Shown here: one piece after another, positions 53,062 through 62,611 of the stretch
How the letters are laid out: every line of letters starts with the position of its first letter
Position numbering within the stretch: position 1 is the stretch's first letter
Assembly: GCF_000761545.1 (NCBI RefSeq)
Contig: NZ_JPMY01000029.1
Location: 1 to 64,000 of the forward strand
Length of the DNA stretch: 64,000 nt
Direction: 5' to 3'
Origin: Pseudomonas sp. ML96
GTDB lineage: Bacteria > Pseudomonadota > Gammaproteobacteria > Pseudomonadales > Pseudomonadaceae
The notes under the pieces: model-generated
What the model saw: the letters and a program-made list of their open reading frames with translations, nothing else
Database searches by the model: none
Told to the model about the DNA's origin: nothing
Position numbers and translations under genes: made by a program

Positions 53062-53652
53062 TTACTCGCCGCCGATCTGGTACACGCTGATCAACACTTC
53101 ATGCTCGCTGACGCCATCAATGGTGCCAGTGAAGATGTAGTCGTTGAGCCAAGCGTTGCTGCCCGGCTGGGTTTTGAACTTAGGTGTGGTGCGGCAGTAG
53201 AAGTCGCTTTCCTTCATATCTCGCAGCTCCAGCCCTTTGGTTTTCTTGGCCAGTCCAGACTCGTTGAGGCGCCAAATACCAGAGTTATCGATGATGATGA
53301 TCTGGCCGTCGTCGGTCTTGAGGCGATACAGGGCGTTGATCATGGTTACACCGTCCTCACGAGCCACCGACATGTCGGCGCCACCAGGTACCACGGTGCC
53401 CTTCATGCCCTTGCCGACGAAGGTGCCGCCGATGATCGGGTAATTGATGCGCATACCATCCGGGCCCTTGCCCATCTCTTCGCGAGGGCCAAGCTTGACG
53501 CTGATCTGCATGACCAATTCGTCGGTCAGGCGATTGGGGATCTTTTCCTTCAGCTCGTTGGCTTGGGCTTGGGGGAGCCAAGCTGCAGCAATGGTCAGGC
53601 ACAGAGCGCCGAATAGGTGCATGGTTTTGCACCGCACATTTGATTCATTCAT
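53062..53652 (-). CDS. exported DUF3237 family protein
   Basis: About 196 residues from the ATG at 53652; a start at 53622 is also possible and gives a cleaner signal peptide (MHLFGALCLTIAAAWLPQAQA). The mature part matches DUF3237, with GPDGMRINYPIIGGTFVGKGMKGTVVPGGADMS, then RLKTDDGQIIIIDNSGIWRL and LNDYIFTGTI. A related cytoplasmic member lies at 56710-57171. The family has no firm function; members often occur in aromatic degradation clusters. Confidence 0.7.
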   Translation of the reverse strand: MNESNVRCKTMHLFGALCLTIAAAWLPQAQANELKEKIPNRLTDELVMQISVKLGPREEMGKGPDGMRINYPIIGGTFVGKGMKGTVVPGGADMSVAREDGVTMINALYRLKTDDGQIIIIDNSGIWRLNESGLAKKTKGLELRDMKESDFYCRTTPKFKTQPGSNAWLNDYIFTGTIDGVSEHEVLISVYQIGGE

Positions 53653-53719
53653 GTACGTAGTCTCGAATCTGGATTGAGTAGCCACCCGCACTGGGCGCGG
53701 GCGGCGTTGTTTCAGAGCA

Positions 53720-55591
53720 TCAGAGCGGGCGGCTGAAAGCCGAAAGCGGGTTGTGGCGGCAAGGCTGTTTAAGCAGTGTGTCGCAGGCCGGCAATGCCTC
53801 CGGTATGGACACGCCAGTCAGCTCGCCAAGCACCAGGCGTGAGGGGTGCTGTGCGTCATGGAACACGCTGTTGCGACTCTGCAGCGAGTAGTAGGCAAAG
53901 CCATAGCCGCCAGTGCGAGATGGCGCGTCGATCCAGATGCGCAGCTTGGAGCCTTTGCGGAATGGATGGGAGAACGGCGGAATTTCCACGCGGCCCAGAG
54001 TAGGAACGTTCGGCAGCATCGGCTGGATAGCGTCCGGCTCGTCGACCAACCAAGGGCGCAGTTCGGTGGACTTGCTCTCGTCCAGCTTGCGGTTGGACAT
54101 GCGCAGCCAGCCACGCTGAACGAAGACTTCCTTATCGTCCGGACGCACTTCAGTGATGGTCACCTGAACGTCGGCATCGGGTGCCAGGAAGGTGGACAGC
54201 CAAATATCCGCACTGGCGGTGCCGTAGCTGAGGAAGTCACGCTCAAACGCAGCGCTGGTATAGGCCAGGCTGCCCTGTTTCCAGAGCGGGTGTTGCCAGC
54301 CCCAGGCGTTGTCCTTGAGGTAGGTATTCACGTCCGGGCCAGGGATCGGGTAGAGGTACGCATCCGGCTCGCCGGTGCCCTTACCGCCCTCGATCAGTTC
54401 ACCATCCTCGCTCAGGGCGAAGCTCACTGGCTTGACCGCGAGTGGGTAGCTGTCACGTTCGATGGTCCAGCTTGGGCGAGCGGTCTCGTTCGGTTGATGG
54501 CGGCCCTCGCGGATGTCGGCCACGGTCTCTTGCCAGATCTCCAGGCGCTTCTCGCTCTCGAAGCCGTTCTGCTCACCCTTCACGAAATGGTCGAGGAATG
54601 GGTAGAGCTTCTCTTTGCGGAATCGCTCCGACTCGTAGAGGTTGTGTCCGCCGCTGGCTTGCACCATCCACAGTAGTTTCGGGTCGAGACGCTCCTGGTA
54701 GTAGCCTTCGCGAGCCAGCACAGCTTCGTCCTGCCAGCTCTGCATGGACAGCACTGGTACCTGTACTTCATTAGCACGGTTACGCGGTTCGCGTTGCTTG
54801 GTCCACTCGTCACGCAGAGGATGGCGAATCAGGTTGTACATCAGCGAGGAGCTGACCACCTTGGCCTTGTTCTGTTCGACTTGGGCTAGGCAGCGCTCGT
54901 CCTTTTCCGTCTCTGCGCTGGCCTTGACCGCATCCCAACGCATGTCGACGAACCAGTGCCAGGTAGTAGTGAACTCCTGGTTGGGCACGCCGCCCGGTGC
55001 CCAGCTGTCGCCGCGTGGGTCGCCGAGGATCATGCCCGGGGCAATGGCCTTCAGCCCCTGGGGGCGCTCGGTAGCGGTCATCAGCTGCGACATACCGGCC
55101 CAGGACCAGCCGAACATACCGACATTGCCATTGGACCAGTTCTGTTGGGCGGCAAATTCCACGGCGCTGCGACCGTCGGTTCCGTACTGCGGGCCAAGGA
55201 AGTCGAAGGTGCCCTGGGAGCAGCCGGTACCGCGAGCCTGTACACCCATCACGGCGTAACCGCGTTCGACCAGATCCTTGTCCATGGCCACGGAGAAGGT
55301 TTCGTTGTCAGCAAGGTAGGCCGAACCGCCTATGCTGCCAGAGTCGTAGCCGCTGTAACGGATCAGTACCGGGAATTTGCCTTCGCGTTTGGGCAGCAGG
55401 ACCGAGTAGCGCAACTCGGTGCCGTCGGCTGCGGTGATATAGCCTGTGATGCGCTTGCCCCAGAATTCTTGGAAGCTGCGGTCGGCAGGTGGCGGGCCTT
55501 CCATCGGCGGTTGGGTGTTACAGCCGGCCATCAGCAGCGCTACGCAGAGGGCGCTCAGGCCAATGGCGTGCTTGATAGGGGTGATCTGCAT
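53720..55591 (-). CDS. CocE/NonD family hydrolase, lipoprotein
   Basis: 623 residues with a lipoprotein signal (lipobox LMAGC, Cys about 24). An X-Pro-dipeptidyl-peptidase-like alpha/beta-hydrolase domain follows: MGVQARGTGCSQGTF, nucleophile Ser in GWSWAGMS, a catalytic Asp and His region in SWQDEAVL and ASGGHNLYE, then a C-terminal jelly-roll (PFSHPFRKGSKLRIWIDAPSRTGG). It hydrolyses esters or amides at the cell envelope. Similar enzymes include cocaine esterase and acylases. Confidence 0.85.
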   Translation of the reverse strand: MQITPIKHAIGLSALCVALLMAGCNTQPPMEGPPPADRSFQEFWGKRITGYITAADGTELRYSVLLPKREGKFPVLIRYSGYDSGSIGGSAYLADNETFSVAMDKDLVERGYAVMGVQARGTGCSQGTFDFLGPQYGTDGRSAVEFAAQQNWSNGNVGMFGWSWAGMSQLMTATERPQGLKAIAPGMILGDPRGDSWAPGGVPNQEFTTTWHWFVDMRWDAVKASAETEKDERCLAQVEQNKAKVVSSSLMYNLIRHPLRDEWTKQREPRNRANEVQVPVLSMQSWQDEAVLAREGYYQERLDPKLLWMVQASGGHNLYESERFRKEKLYPFLDHFVKGEQNGFESEKRLEIWQETVADIREGRHQPNETARPSWTIERDSYPLAVKPVSFALSEDGELIEGGKGTGEPDAYLYPIPGPDVNTYLKDNAWGWQHPLWKQGSLAYTSAAFERDFLSYGTASADIWLSTFLAPDADVQVTITEVRPDDKEVFVQRGWLRMSNRKLDESKSTELRPWLVDEPDAIQPMLPNVPTLGRVEIPPFSHPFRKGSKLRIWIDAPSRTGGYGFAYYSLQSRNSVFHDAQHPSRLVLGELTGVSIPEALPACDTLLKQPCRHNPLSAFSRPL

Positions 55592-55659
55592 AACTGAACC
55601 TCAGTGTTGGCTAGGTTTTTATCTAGGTCTGGAGGGCAGAAGATGTCTGCGGCTGTGCG

Positions 55660-56502
55660 TCAGAAGTTCTTCATTGCTGAGAACACCACGGTGGCCTGGC
55701 AGTCGCCGCCCGGGCCGAAGTTGTTCTGGCACTCGGCCTCGGACAGGTCGGTATCGATATAGGCGGCTTTCCACTCAACGTCCCACATGCGCTTGGTCAG
55801 GGAGACTCCCCAGTCGCTGTAGCCGCTGCGGGTTTTACCGCTGGCCGAACGCCATGCGTTCTCGTCAGGGGTCCAAGTGTGGCCATAGCGCACATTCAGC
55901 TTGGTCGCATAGGGCAGATAGAAGTCGTATTCGGCCCAGCCAATAGTGCGATGCGGGTCGCGCTCAGGAATGAGGCCCGGCAGTTGTACCCATGGTGGGA
56001 TGTGGCCGGCTGCCTGGGCCGCGTGGGCAGCGGCAATTTCCTTGTTGGCATCCTCGATCGGCTTGGGTGTCTGCAGGTCCCAGGCGTACTTCACGCCGAG
56101 GGTTGTCTGGCGGTAGCTGAGAGTGCCGATGACCTCGTCGAAGTTGATCCAGCTGTCGCCGGGGTATTCGTAGCGAATGTAGGTCAGCGAGAAACGGGTG
56201 TTCTCGGTGATCGGCCGGCCGATGCCGACGTAGTAGCCCATCTCGCGGTTGGCTTCGGTATCCATGTCGACGGACACAGCGTAGGAACCTAGATACAGAC
56301 CGCTCATTTTGTGTACCAGGGTCGCATTGCCTTGGTAGACAGGGGCGCCGCCCATGTTTAGTGAGAGACCACCTACACGCCAGTCACTGGCGATGCCGAG
56401 GTTGATGTCCAGCATGGTTTCCGGAGTCAGGTCGACGGCCTGAGCGGATAGAGAGAGGGCGAGCAGGCCGCTGGCCAACCCTCGGGTTGCAATCTTGTTC
56501 AT
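55660..56502 (-). CDS. TorF-family outer-membrane porin
   Basis: 280 residues from the ATG at 56502, GGAG 9 bases upstream. Signal peptide about 1-22 (..LSLSAQA-VDLTP). The DINLGIASDWRVGGLSLNMGG start, aromatic beta strands and terminal Phe (SAMKNF) fit the TorF/Gcw_chp putative porins. A likely entry pore for a small substrate. The 56503-56709 gap above it contains A/T-rich sequence but no recognised motif. Confidence 0.78.
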   Translation of the reverse strand: MNKIATRGLASGLLALSLSAQAVDLTPETMLDINLGIASDWRVGGLSLNMGGAPVYQGNATLVHKMSGLYLGSYAVSVDMDTEANREMGYYVGIGRPITENTRFSLTYIRYEYPGDSWINFDEVIGTLSYRQTTLGVKYAWDLQTPKPIEDANKEIAAAHAAQAAGHIPPWVQLPGLIPERDPHRTIGWAEYDFYLPYATKLNVRYGHTWTPDENAWRSASGKTRSGYSDWGVSLTKRMWDVEWKAAYIDTDLSEAECQNNFGPGGDCQATVVFSAMKNF

Positions 56503-56709
56503 GTACTTCTGCTCCATTGTTCTGATTTATTTGGCAGAGAAGAGGTCGATACGTATTTCTTGTTATTTGACCTGCTCACATTTTTGGGCATGACAACGTC
56601 CTTGGCGCGAACAAAAGTCGAACCGTAAAGTGGCTGGGCTGGTGTTGTTATGTGCTGGTGAGGTTGTTGCTTAAGGTGATTCTGGTTGTATGTGTTTCTC
56701 CGTGTGGGA

Positions 56710-57171
56710 TTAATCGACTCGGTAGCACTCGATCCAAACTCCATGCTCTGTGGGGTAGGTGATAACCCCCAGGAAAAGGTGCTGCATCAGCCATTGGTAG
56801 CGAGGGCTATCGGTTGTGAACTGAGGGGCGCATCGGCAGCGATACTCGCTGTCTGGAATAGGCCAGGTATCTCTTGCCAGCTCATGGCCTTTTTCAGTCA
56901 TGATCAACAATCCACAGTTGTGCACCTTGATCACGGCGCCGTCGTCGCAGAGCAGGCTGTACTGCGCATTCAGCACGCCGTTCCCATCGGTCCGTTCCAG
57001 ATAGTAATCAGCACCTTCCGCAGGGATTTCTCCACTCAAGCAGGGGCCCGCGAAGCGTCCGCCGATAATTGGGTAGTCGATCCGCTGACCATGCGGTTCG
57101 GCGCCACGGTCTATACCGGGGCCGATCCACACGTTCAGGCTCATGGCCAGATGCAGCTTCGGTTCAAACAT
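56710..57171 (-). CDS. cytoplasmic DUF3237 family protein
   Basis: 153 residues without a signal peptide, matching the DUF3237 pattern also found at 53062-53652: MSLNVWIGPGIDRG, GQRIDYPIIGGRFAGP, EGADYYLERTDGNGVLNAQYSLLCDDGAVIKVHNCG and a late LFLGVITY. It overlaps the binding-protein gene upstream by 8 bases. Function unknown; the pair of a secreted and a cytoplasmic member is unusual. Confidence 0.72.
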   Translation of the reverse strand: MFEPKLHLAMSLNVWIGPGIDRGAEPHGQRIDYPIIGGRFAGPCLSGEIPAEGADYYLERTDGNGVLNAQYSLLCDDGAVIKVHNCGLLIMTEKGHELARDTWPIPDSEYRCRCAPQFTTDSPRYQWLMQHLFLGVITYPTEHGVWIECYRVD

Positions 57172-58267
57172 CGGAGCGCACCCGGTTCCACAAGCGAGTT
57201 AGCAGACGCAGCACCTGGCGATGGGGCGGTTCGACTTGGAACAGGAGGTGACGATCCGCCTCCGGGACAAACAGGTTTTTCTCGTTGAGCAACTCAGGAG
57301 CAATTAGCACTGTGCTTGCTGGGTTGGGGTTGGGATAGCCGATCTGGTTGGTCACCCTAGCAATCACTTCGGGGCGTAGCAGGTAGTCGATGAATGCATG
57401 AGCCTGTTTGATGTTCTGGGCATCCTTCGGAATGACCATGTCGTCCGACCACATCAAAGTGCCTTGGCGTGGCAGTGCCATGCGGATGTCGTTACCGTTG
57501 TTGGCGGCGATAGCCATGTTGCGTGCCGCCAACATGCCACCAGACCATCCCAGGGCAACGCAGATGTCACCGTTGGCCAGATCCTGTGGGTATTTGGCTG
57601 AGTTGAAGTAACGCACATGCGGGCGAATTGCCTTGAGCACAGTTTCAGCTTTGGCGTAGTCGTCCGGATCAGTGCTGTTGGGGTTTAGACCCAGGTAGTG
57701 CAGGGCGATGGGGATCACTTCGGTTGGGCTATCGAGAATGGCCACGCCACACTTACTCAGCTTGGCGATATTGTCGGGCTTGAAGATCAGGTCGTAGTCG
57801 CGCATGTCGACGTCTTTACCCAATACGGCTTCGACTTTGGCCTGGTTGTAGCCAATGAGTGTGCTGCCCCAGAGATAGGGCGCCGAGTAGCGGTTACCAG
57901 GATCCAGGCTTTCACGTTGCTGCATGAACTTCGTGTCCAGCTGGTGCCAATGCGGAAGCTGTTGGCGTTGCAGCGGTTGCAGTGCACCTACGGCGATCAA
58001 GTTCGGGATTTGGCTACTACTAGGAAACGCTACGTCGTAGCCGGCGGTGCCTGTCAGAAGCCGAGCCTCCAACGTTTGCGGGCTATCGAAGACGTCGTAG
58101 GTGACTTTGATACCGGTTTCCTTTTGGAAGTCCTGCAGGACGTCCTTAGGCAGGTACTCGATCCAGTTGTAAATGCGTAGCTCGCCCCCCATCGTCGCCG
58201 CTGAGGCGGTCAGGTTGGTAAGCCCTAACAACAGAGCTACCGCGCAATATCTCGTTGAGTGCTTCAT
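57164..58267 (-). CDS. PotF-like ABC-transporter substrate-binding protein, solitary
   Basis: 367 residues, signal peptide about 1-23 (..LTNLTASA-ATMGG). The polyamine-binding family pattern is clear: LRIYNWIEYLPKDVLQDFQKETGIKVTYDVFDSPQTLEARLL, DVAFPSSSQIPNLI and a WSDDMVIPKDAQNIKQAHAFIDYLLRPEVIA end. It normally works with PotGHI-type permease and ATPase parts, but none is encoded here. It may borrow another transporter or have been recruited to bind a nitrogenous or other ligand. Confidence 0.85.
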   Translation of the reverse strand: MKHSTRYCAVALLLGLTNLTASAATMGGELRIYNWIEYLPKDVLQDFQKETGIKVTYDVFDSPQTLEARLLTGTAGYDVAFPSSSQIPNLIAVGALQPLQRQQLPHWHQLDTKFMQQRESLDPGNRYSAPYLWGSTLIGYNQAKVEAVLGKDVDMRDYDLIFKPDNIAKLSKCGVAILDSPTEVIPIALHYLGLNPNSTDPDDYAKAETVLKAIRPHVRYFNSAKYPQDLANGDICVALGWSGGMLAARNMAIAANNGNDIRMALPRQGTLMWSDDMVIPKDAQNIKQAHAFIDYLLRPEVIARVTNQIGYPNPNPASTVLIAPELLNEKNLFVPEADRHLLFQVEPPHRQVLRLLTRLWNRVRSDV

Positions 58268-58291
58268 TGATCGTCTCCTTCCTGTGTAGGG

Positions 58292-59524
58292 CTAGAGTGC
58301 GTTTGCCAGGCTGCGGATCAGACGCAGGGTATCGATATCCAAGATGCTTTCGGCAACCGGCATGGACGACTGTTTGACAATGACCACCTGCTGGGTGAAG
58401 TCCACATACAGGCATTGGCCGTGGATTCCGACTGCGAGCAACGCATTGCCTGGGTACACGTACCACTGGCTTTTGTAAGTGGCACCAGGGCTCCACTGGG
58501 AGAAGGTCTCGTTAGCGGCATAAACAGATGGATTGCCTCCCTCGAGCACTGCTGCAATGGCCTTGCGAGAGATCAGGGGCCGTCGTTGACAGCGACCCTG
58601 GTTAAGCAGCATCGATCCATAGCGGGCCATGTCACGCAGGGTGGCGTTGAATCCGCATCCAGTTACGTTGCGTCCCCAAGGGTCGGCCACAAAGAAGGCA
58701 TCACGCTCGCAGCCGAGCCATTTCCAGATGTCGCCCAACATTGCGGCGCAACTGCGACCGCTGGCTCGCTCCATGACCCAGCCAAGGGCCTCGGTAGTGG
58801 CGGTGACATAGTGGAAGAAACCACCATGCTCACCGCGCTTGCGCGTCGAGGGTAGGTACTCATAGAGCGATTGGCAGGCGTCGATTCCGGGTGGAGGTGG
58901 CGTCAGGCCGCAGGCATATCCAAATTGAGAACTTCCAGAGTTGGGGTCGTCGTAGACCTCGTCGTAGTCAATCGACACCGCCATATCCAGTAGCTGACGT
59001 ACGCTGGCATCGCCAAAAGCACTGCCGGTCAGCTCGGGCACATAGCGGGAGGCCAAGGCCTGGTCGTCCAGCAGTTTGTCCAGTATCAGTTGCTCCGCCA
59101 TCAAGCCGATTAGTGACTTTGTCACAGAGAACATGATGTGGCGCTTGTGCACCTGATGGCCGTTGGCATAGCGCTCCTGCACAACTTTTCCATCTTTCAT
59201 GACCAGCCAGCCATCTGTATGGGTAGCAGTGAGATGCTCATCCAGACTGACCTGATGCCCGGCCGCGCTTTGGAAACGGAAGTCGTCGATTGCATAGGGC
59301 GCAACCGGAAGCGGGCAAATCTGTCCGTCGCCACGCTCTACCGTAATGTTGGGACGGATACGTCCCAGATTGTGGAATGCCCAGCGGTTATGCGGAGGAG
59401 TCATGAAGTTTTGCCAGGTTACGCGCTGCTCCGGGGGCGGCGGATATCCTTGCATCAGCTCTGGTGCAGGTTCGCTGCTTTCTCGGTAGGCGCTGTGTAG
59501 CGCCTGGGCGAAATCGGTACTCAT
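58292..59524 (-). CDS. serine hydrolase of the beta-lactamase/NylB family
   Basis: 410 residues from the ATG at 59524. Class C beta-lactamase-like fold: SVTK (Ser-x-x-Lys) after RHIMF, and a YVT motif in FFHYVTATTEALGWVMERASG as the tyrosine box. Like 6-aminohexanoate-dimer hydrolase it lacks a signal peptide and is cytoplasmic. It could hydrolyse an ester or amide of the substrate. It is divergent from the TetR gene at 59655. Confidence 0.8.
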   Translation of the reverse strand: MSTDFAQALHSAYRESSEPAPELMQGYPPPPEQRVTWQNFMTPPHNRWAFHNLGRIRPNITVERGDGQICPLPVAPYAIDDFRFQSAAGHQVSLDEHLTATHTDGWLVMKDGKVVQERYANGHQVHKRHIMFSVTKSLIGLMAEQLILDKLLDDQALASRYVPELTGSAFGDASVRQLLDMAVSIDYDEVYDDPNSGSSQFGYACGLTPPPPGIDACQSLYEYLPSTRKRGEHGGFFHYVTATTEALGWVMERASGRSCAAMLGDIWKWLGCERDAFFVADPWGRNVTGCGFNATLRDMARYGSMLLNQGRCQRRPLISRKAIAAVLEGGNPSVYAANETFSQWSPGATYKSQWYVYPGNALLAVGIHGQCLYVDFTQQVVIVKQSSMPVAESILDIDTLRLIRSLANAL

Positions 59525-59558
59525 GGGGACAGACACTCCGCTGTTGGTGTCATTTTTT

Positions 59559-59578
59559 TATAATCATAAAATATTATA
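59559..59578. promoter_or_regulatory. AT-rich inverted repeat, possible TetR operator
   Basis: TATAAT-N8-ATTATA in the gap between the divergent serine hydrolase and TetR genes. It may also include promoter elements. Confidence 0.4.
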
Positions 59579-59579
59579 G

Positions 59580-59596
59580 TCAAATAAAATATTTGA
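59580..59596. promoter_or_regulatory. perfect inverted repeat, likely TetR operator
   Basis: TCAAATA-AAA-TATTTGA, a perfect 17-base palindrome in the same divergent gap, of the size TetR dimers bind. It would let the TetR at 59655 control itself and the hydrolase cluster below. Confidence 0.6.
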
Positions 59597-59654
59597 TCGA
59601 AATTGAAAATTTACTAGAATCAGGGCCTTAGCGGGGTCATCCGGAGGGGTAGAT

Positions 59655-60260
59655 GTGAGCGGATTGCGACAAAGGCAGAAGGAACAGCGCCGAGAGGCCA
59701 TCGTGAATGCAGCGCTTGAGCTGTTCGAGGTGCAGGGATTCTCCTCGACCACCGTGGAGCAGGTCGCGGTACAGGCTGGAGTGTCTACGCCAACGGTTTT
59801 CAATTATTTCGGCAGCAAGCAGGACATCCTGCTGGCCCTGATGGAGCGCGCAGACCAGCAAGCTCTGTCTGATGCGCGCCAGCAGATGCCGTCATTCGAT
59901 AACGCTGTGGATGCCATGTGCCACTTGGAGTCGGTGATCATTCGCCAGGAGCTGGAAGCGTTACCCGCGTCGATCTGGCGCGAGCTGCTGCCGCTGGGTT
60001 TTCTGACGCCGCGACCGGAGGCCGCCTCCAGCCTGAACAGCCGGCTTGTGGAGGAGGTAGCGGCCCTTCTGCGCGAATTGCAGGGGCGCGGTCTGTTGCG
60101 CGAATCCTTCGACGTGGATTTCGTGGCCGACTTCCTAAACGATTACAGCTCGGTGCTGTTTATGCGTCTGGTTCAGGACGACGTCCCCGACTTGGCTGCC
60201 CACGAGAAGCGTATTCGCCAACTGACTCAGACTCTCTTCGATGGTTTGGCTCCTGGTTGA
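59655..60260 (+). CDS. TetR-family regulator of the hydrolase cluster
   Basis: 201 residues with a GTG start at 59655 preceded by GGAGGGG. N-terminal helix-turn-helix (ALELFEVQGFSSTTVEQVAVQAGVSTPTVFNYFGSKQDILL), with the TVFNYF signature of TetR proteins and a helical ligand domain. It is divergent from the serine hydrolase gene, with two palindromes between. It probably represses 59524 and possibly genes down to 51328. Confidence 0.85.
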   Translation: MSGLRQRQKEQRREAIVNAALELFEVQGFSSTTVEQVAVQAGVSTPTVFNYFGSKQDILLALMERADQQALSDARQQMPSFDNAVDAMCHLESVIIRQELEALPASIWRELLPLGFLTPRPEAASSLNSRLVEEVAALLRELQGRGLLRESFDVDFVADFLNDYSSVLFMRLVQDDVPDLAAHEKRIRQLTQTLFDGLAPG

Positions 60261-60415
60261 CCATCGTGCTTAGCCTTCAGTTTCTACATCGCCGGGATCG
60301 CATCCATGGCCTGCCATTGTGCTCTACCCGGACTGCTGTTTGATCCTGTTGGCCAACCACCTTTCTTCATGCTCAGAGCTATCTTGCTGTGAAGCAACCA
60401 GTGGAAGCTGCAAGG

Positions 60416-61369
60416 TCAAAGATCCAGCACCAGGCAGCTGCTCCTGGCCCTGGAGCAGCAGGGCGTGAACTGGTCGTTGCGGGCATGTTCTGCGGCGTCG
60501 AGGAACAGGTCGCGGTGTTCCGGTTCGCCATCCAGTACACGAACCAGGCAGGTACCGCAGATGCCCTGGCCGCAGGCGCTCGGGATAGCGAACCCGGCTG
60601 CTTCCAGCACCTCCAGCGCCGAGCTGTGCGGCGGAACCTGCAGCAGCTGACCGCTGCTGTGGATGCGCAGAGTGAAGCTGCCGTCGTCGGCTGTGCTGCT
60701 GGTCGTGGCGCTGAAGTATTCGCGGTGCAGCTGGCTTTCCTCCCAGCCCTGGGCGCGGGCACTGCCCAGGATATGTTCCATGAAACCGCCGGGGCCGCAG
60801 ACATACAGATGGAGGTCGCGTGCCGGCGCGCCGAGCAGGTGGCTGGCATCGAGCTTCTGCTGCTCGGGGCCCTCATCGAAATGCAGGTGCACCTGCCGGG
60901 CAAAAGCGCTGTGGCTCAGCTGCTCGACAAAGGCGGCCTGCTCGGCCGAGCGCGCGCAGTAATGCAGCTCGAAGTCGGCTCCCTGCTGGTGCAGGTGTTG
61001 CGCCATGCACAGGATCGGCGTGATGCCGATACCTCCGGCGAACAGCAGGCTGCGCCCGCTGCTCGGCACCAGGGGGAACAGGTTGCGTGGCGGGCTGATC
61101 CGTAGCTGCTGGCCAACTCTCAGCGACTCATGCACGCTGCTTGAGCCGCCACGGGAAGCGGGATCCTTGAGCACGGCGATGCAGTAGCGCTGGCGCTCAT
61201 CCGGCGGGTTGCACAGCGAGTACTGGCGCACTTGGCCAGCGGGCAGGTGCAGGTCGATATGGGCGCCTGCCGCGAAGGCCGGCAAGGGCTCCCGGTTGGT
61301 TTGCACCAGTTCCAGGCTGATGATGTCCCGGGCTTCCAGGCGCATGGCGCGGATGGTCACGTCGATCAT
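60416..61369 (-). CDS. vanB: vanillate O-demethylase reductase
   Basis: 317 residues. FMN domain with [18 protein letters not shown] domain with [15 protein letters not shown] and [12 protein letters not shown], and a C-terminal ferredoxin with CGQGICGTC. It supplies electrons to VanA. The start overlaps the vanA stop by 4 bases. Much richer in G/C than the catabolic island to the left, suggesting core genome. VanA and VanR neighbours support the name. Confidence 0.9.
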   Translation of the reverse strand: MIDVTIRAMRLEARDIISLELVQTNREPLPAFAAGAHIDLHLPAGQVRQYSLCNPPDERQRYCIAVLKDPASRGGSSSVHESLRVGQQLRISPPRNLFPLVPSSGRSLLFAGGIGITPILCMAQHLHQQGADFELHYCARSAEQAAFVEQLSHSAFARQVHLHFDEGPEQQKLDASHLLGAPARDLHLYVCGPGGFMEHILGSARAQGWEESQLHREYFSATTSSTADDGSFTLRIHSSGQLLQVPPHSSALEVLEAAGFAIPSACGQGICGTCLVRVLDGEPEHRDLFLDAAEHARNDQFTPCCSRARSSCLVLDL

Positions 61370-62424
61370 TCCGCGCTCCTGGAAACCAGGGCTTCAGCCG
61401 GTTGTTCCCGAGCGATGATGCGTTCGAGCACCCGGCGCGCCTGCACGCCACCGGCGTCGATATTCAGCTTCAGCAGGGCGCGCTGCGGGTAGGCCAGCAG
61501 GTTGCGCTGTTGCTGTTCGAGCATCTCCAGGTCTTCGCTGAAGATCTTGCCCTGGCCTTCACGGATGCTTGCCGTAAGCTCGGCATCGGCTGGCTTGAAG
61601 TCGCGGGCCATGCCCCAGAAGTACCAGATCGAGGTGTCGCTTTCCGGGGTGATGAAGTCGACCACTATGCTGCCGGCCTTGTCAGCCGCGGCCGCCTCGT
61701 AACCGCCTTTGCCGGCGTGGGCGACGCCCACTTCGATCAGTACATGGCTCGGTGGGCTGAAGCGGCAGATCTGCCAGCGATCCACCGGCACGTCGTCGGT
61801 CAGGCCGTTGCTGCGCAGCGCCGCGCGCCAGAAGGGCGGGGCCATGATGTTGGGCATGAAGCGGCTGGTGACCACCTGCTCGCCATCCACGCGAGTGGTG
61901 ACAGGCACCTCGTCGATTTCCTTCTGGCCGATGCTGGAAGCATGCACGTAGGTCTCGTGGGTGAGATCCATCAGGTTGTCGATCATCAGCCGGTAGTCGC
62001 ACTGGATGTGGTACAGGCCGCCACCATAGGCCCACTTGGGGTTGTCGGCCCATTCCAGGTGGGGAATCAGTGCCGGGTCGGCCTGGCTCGGGTCGCCGGG
62101 CCATAGCCAGATGAAGCCGTAGCGTTCCTCCACCGGGTAACTCCTGTTGCAGGGAAAACCCTGCACGCGCTGGCCAGGCATGGAAACGGTCTTGCCATCG
62201 CAGCCCATGGTCAGGCCGTGATAGCCGCAGACCAGCAGGCCGTCGCGGATAAAGCCGAGTGACAGCGGCGCGCCACGGTGCGGGCAGAAGTCTTCGACGG
62301 CGGCGACCCGGCCCCCCGGGCCGCGGTAGAACACGATCTTTTCGTTGCAGATCTGGCGACCCAGTGGCTTCTCGGCGATCTCGTTCGGGGTGCAGGCGAC
62401 GTACCAGGTGTTTTTCGGAAACAT
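61366..62424 (-). CDS. vanA: vanillate O-demethylase oxygenase subunit
   Basis: 352 residues, typical for VanA ([25 protein letters not shown]..). Rieske ligands CPHRGAPLS and CGYHGLTM; mononuclear iron region [19 protein letters not shown]. Removes the methyl of vanillate to give protocatechuate and formaldehyde. It is first in the vanAB operon. An ATTGGATCCAAT palindrome and an A-rich leader precede the start. Confidence 0.92.
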   Translation of the reverse strand: MFPKNTWYVACTPNEIAEKPLGRQICNEKIVFYRGPGGRVAAVEDFCPHRGAPLSLGFIRDGLLVCGYHGLTMGCDGKTVSMPGQRVQGFPCNRSYPVEERYGFIWLWPGDPSQADPALIPHLEWADNPKWAYGGGLYHIQCDYRLMIDNLMDLTHETYVHASSIGQKEIDEVPVTTRVDGEQVVTSRFMPNIMAPPFWRAALRSNGLTDDVPVDRWQICRFSPPSHVLIEVGVAHAGKGGYEAAAADKAGSIVVDFITPESDTSIWYFWGMARDFKPADAELTASIREGQGKIFSEDLEMLEQQQRNLLAYPQRALLKLNIDAGGVQARRVLERIIAREQPAEALVSRSAE

Positions 62425-62447
62425 GGCTTTCCTCAGGCTTTGTTTTT

Positions 62448-62459
62448 ATTGGATCCAAT
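62448..62459. promoter_or_regulatory. VanR operator, vanA side
   Basis: ATTGGATCCAAT, a perfect 12-base palindrome 24 bases before the vanA start. The same sequence occurs at 62588 and is known as the binding unit of VanR in other proteobacteria. Confidence 0.8.
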
Positions 62460-62587
62460 TTATGGCGAATAGGCTTGGATTCCTATCCGCGTAGCCCTGA
62501 ATGGATCCATGTTCGGGCGGTAATCGCACTAATCTCTGGGCGGGATGCCACTTCGAAGAACAGATCGAGAGCAGGTACACTGCCTGC

Positions 62588-62599
62588 ATTGGATCCAAT
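62588..62599. promoter_or_regulatory. VanR operator, vanR side
   Basis: Second perfect ATTGGATCCAAT, 12 bases before the vanR start and overlapping its leader, implying autoregulation. The two operators are 128 bases apart, framing the divergent promoter. Confidence 0.8.
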
Positions 62600-62611
62600 C
62601 AAGAGGTCGCC

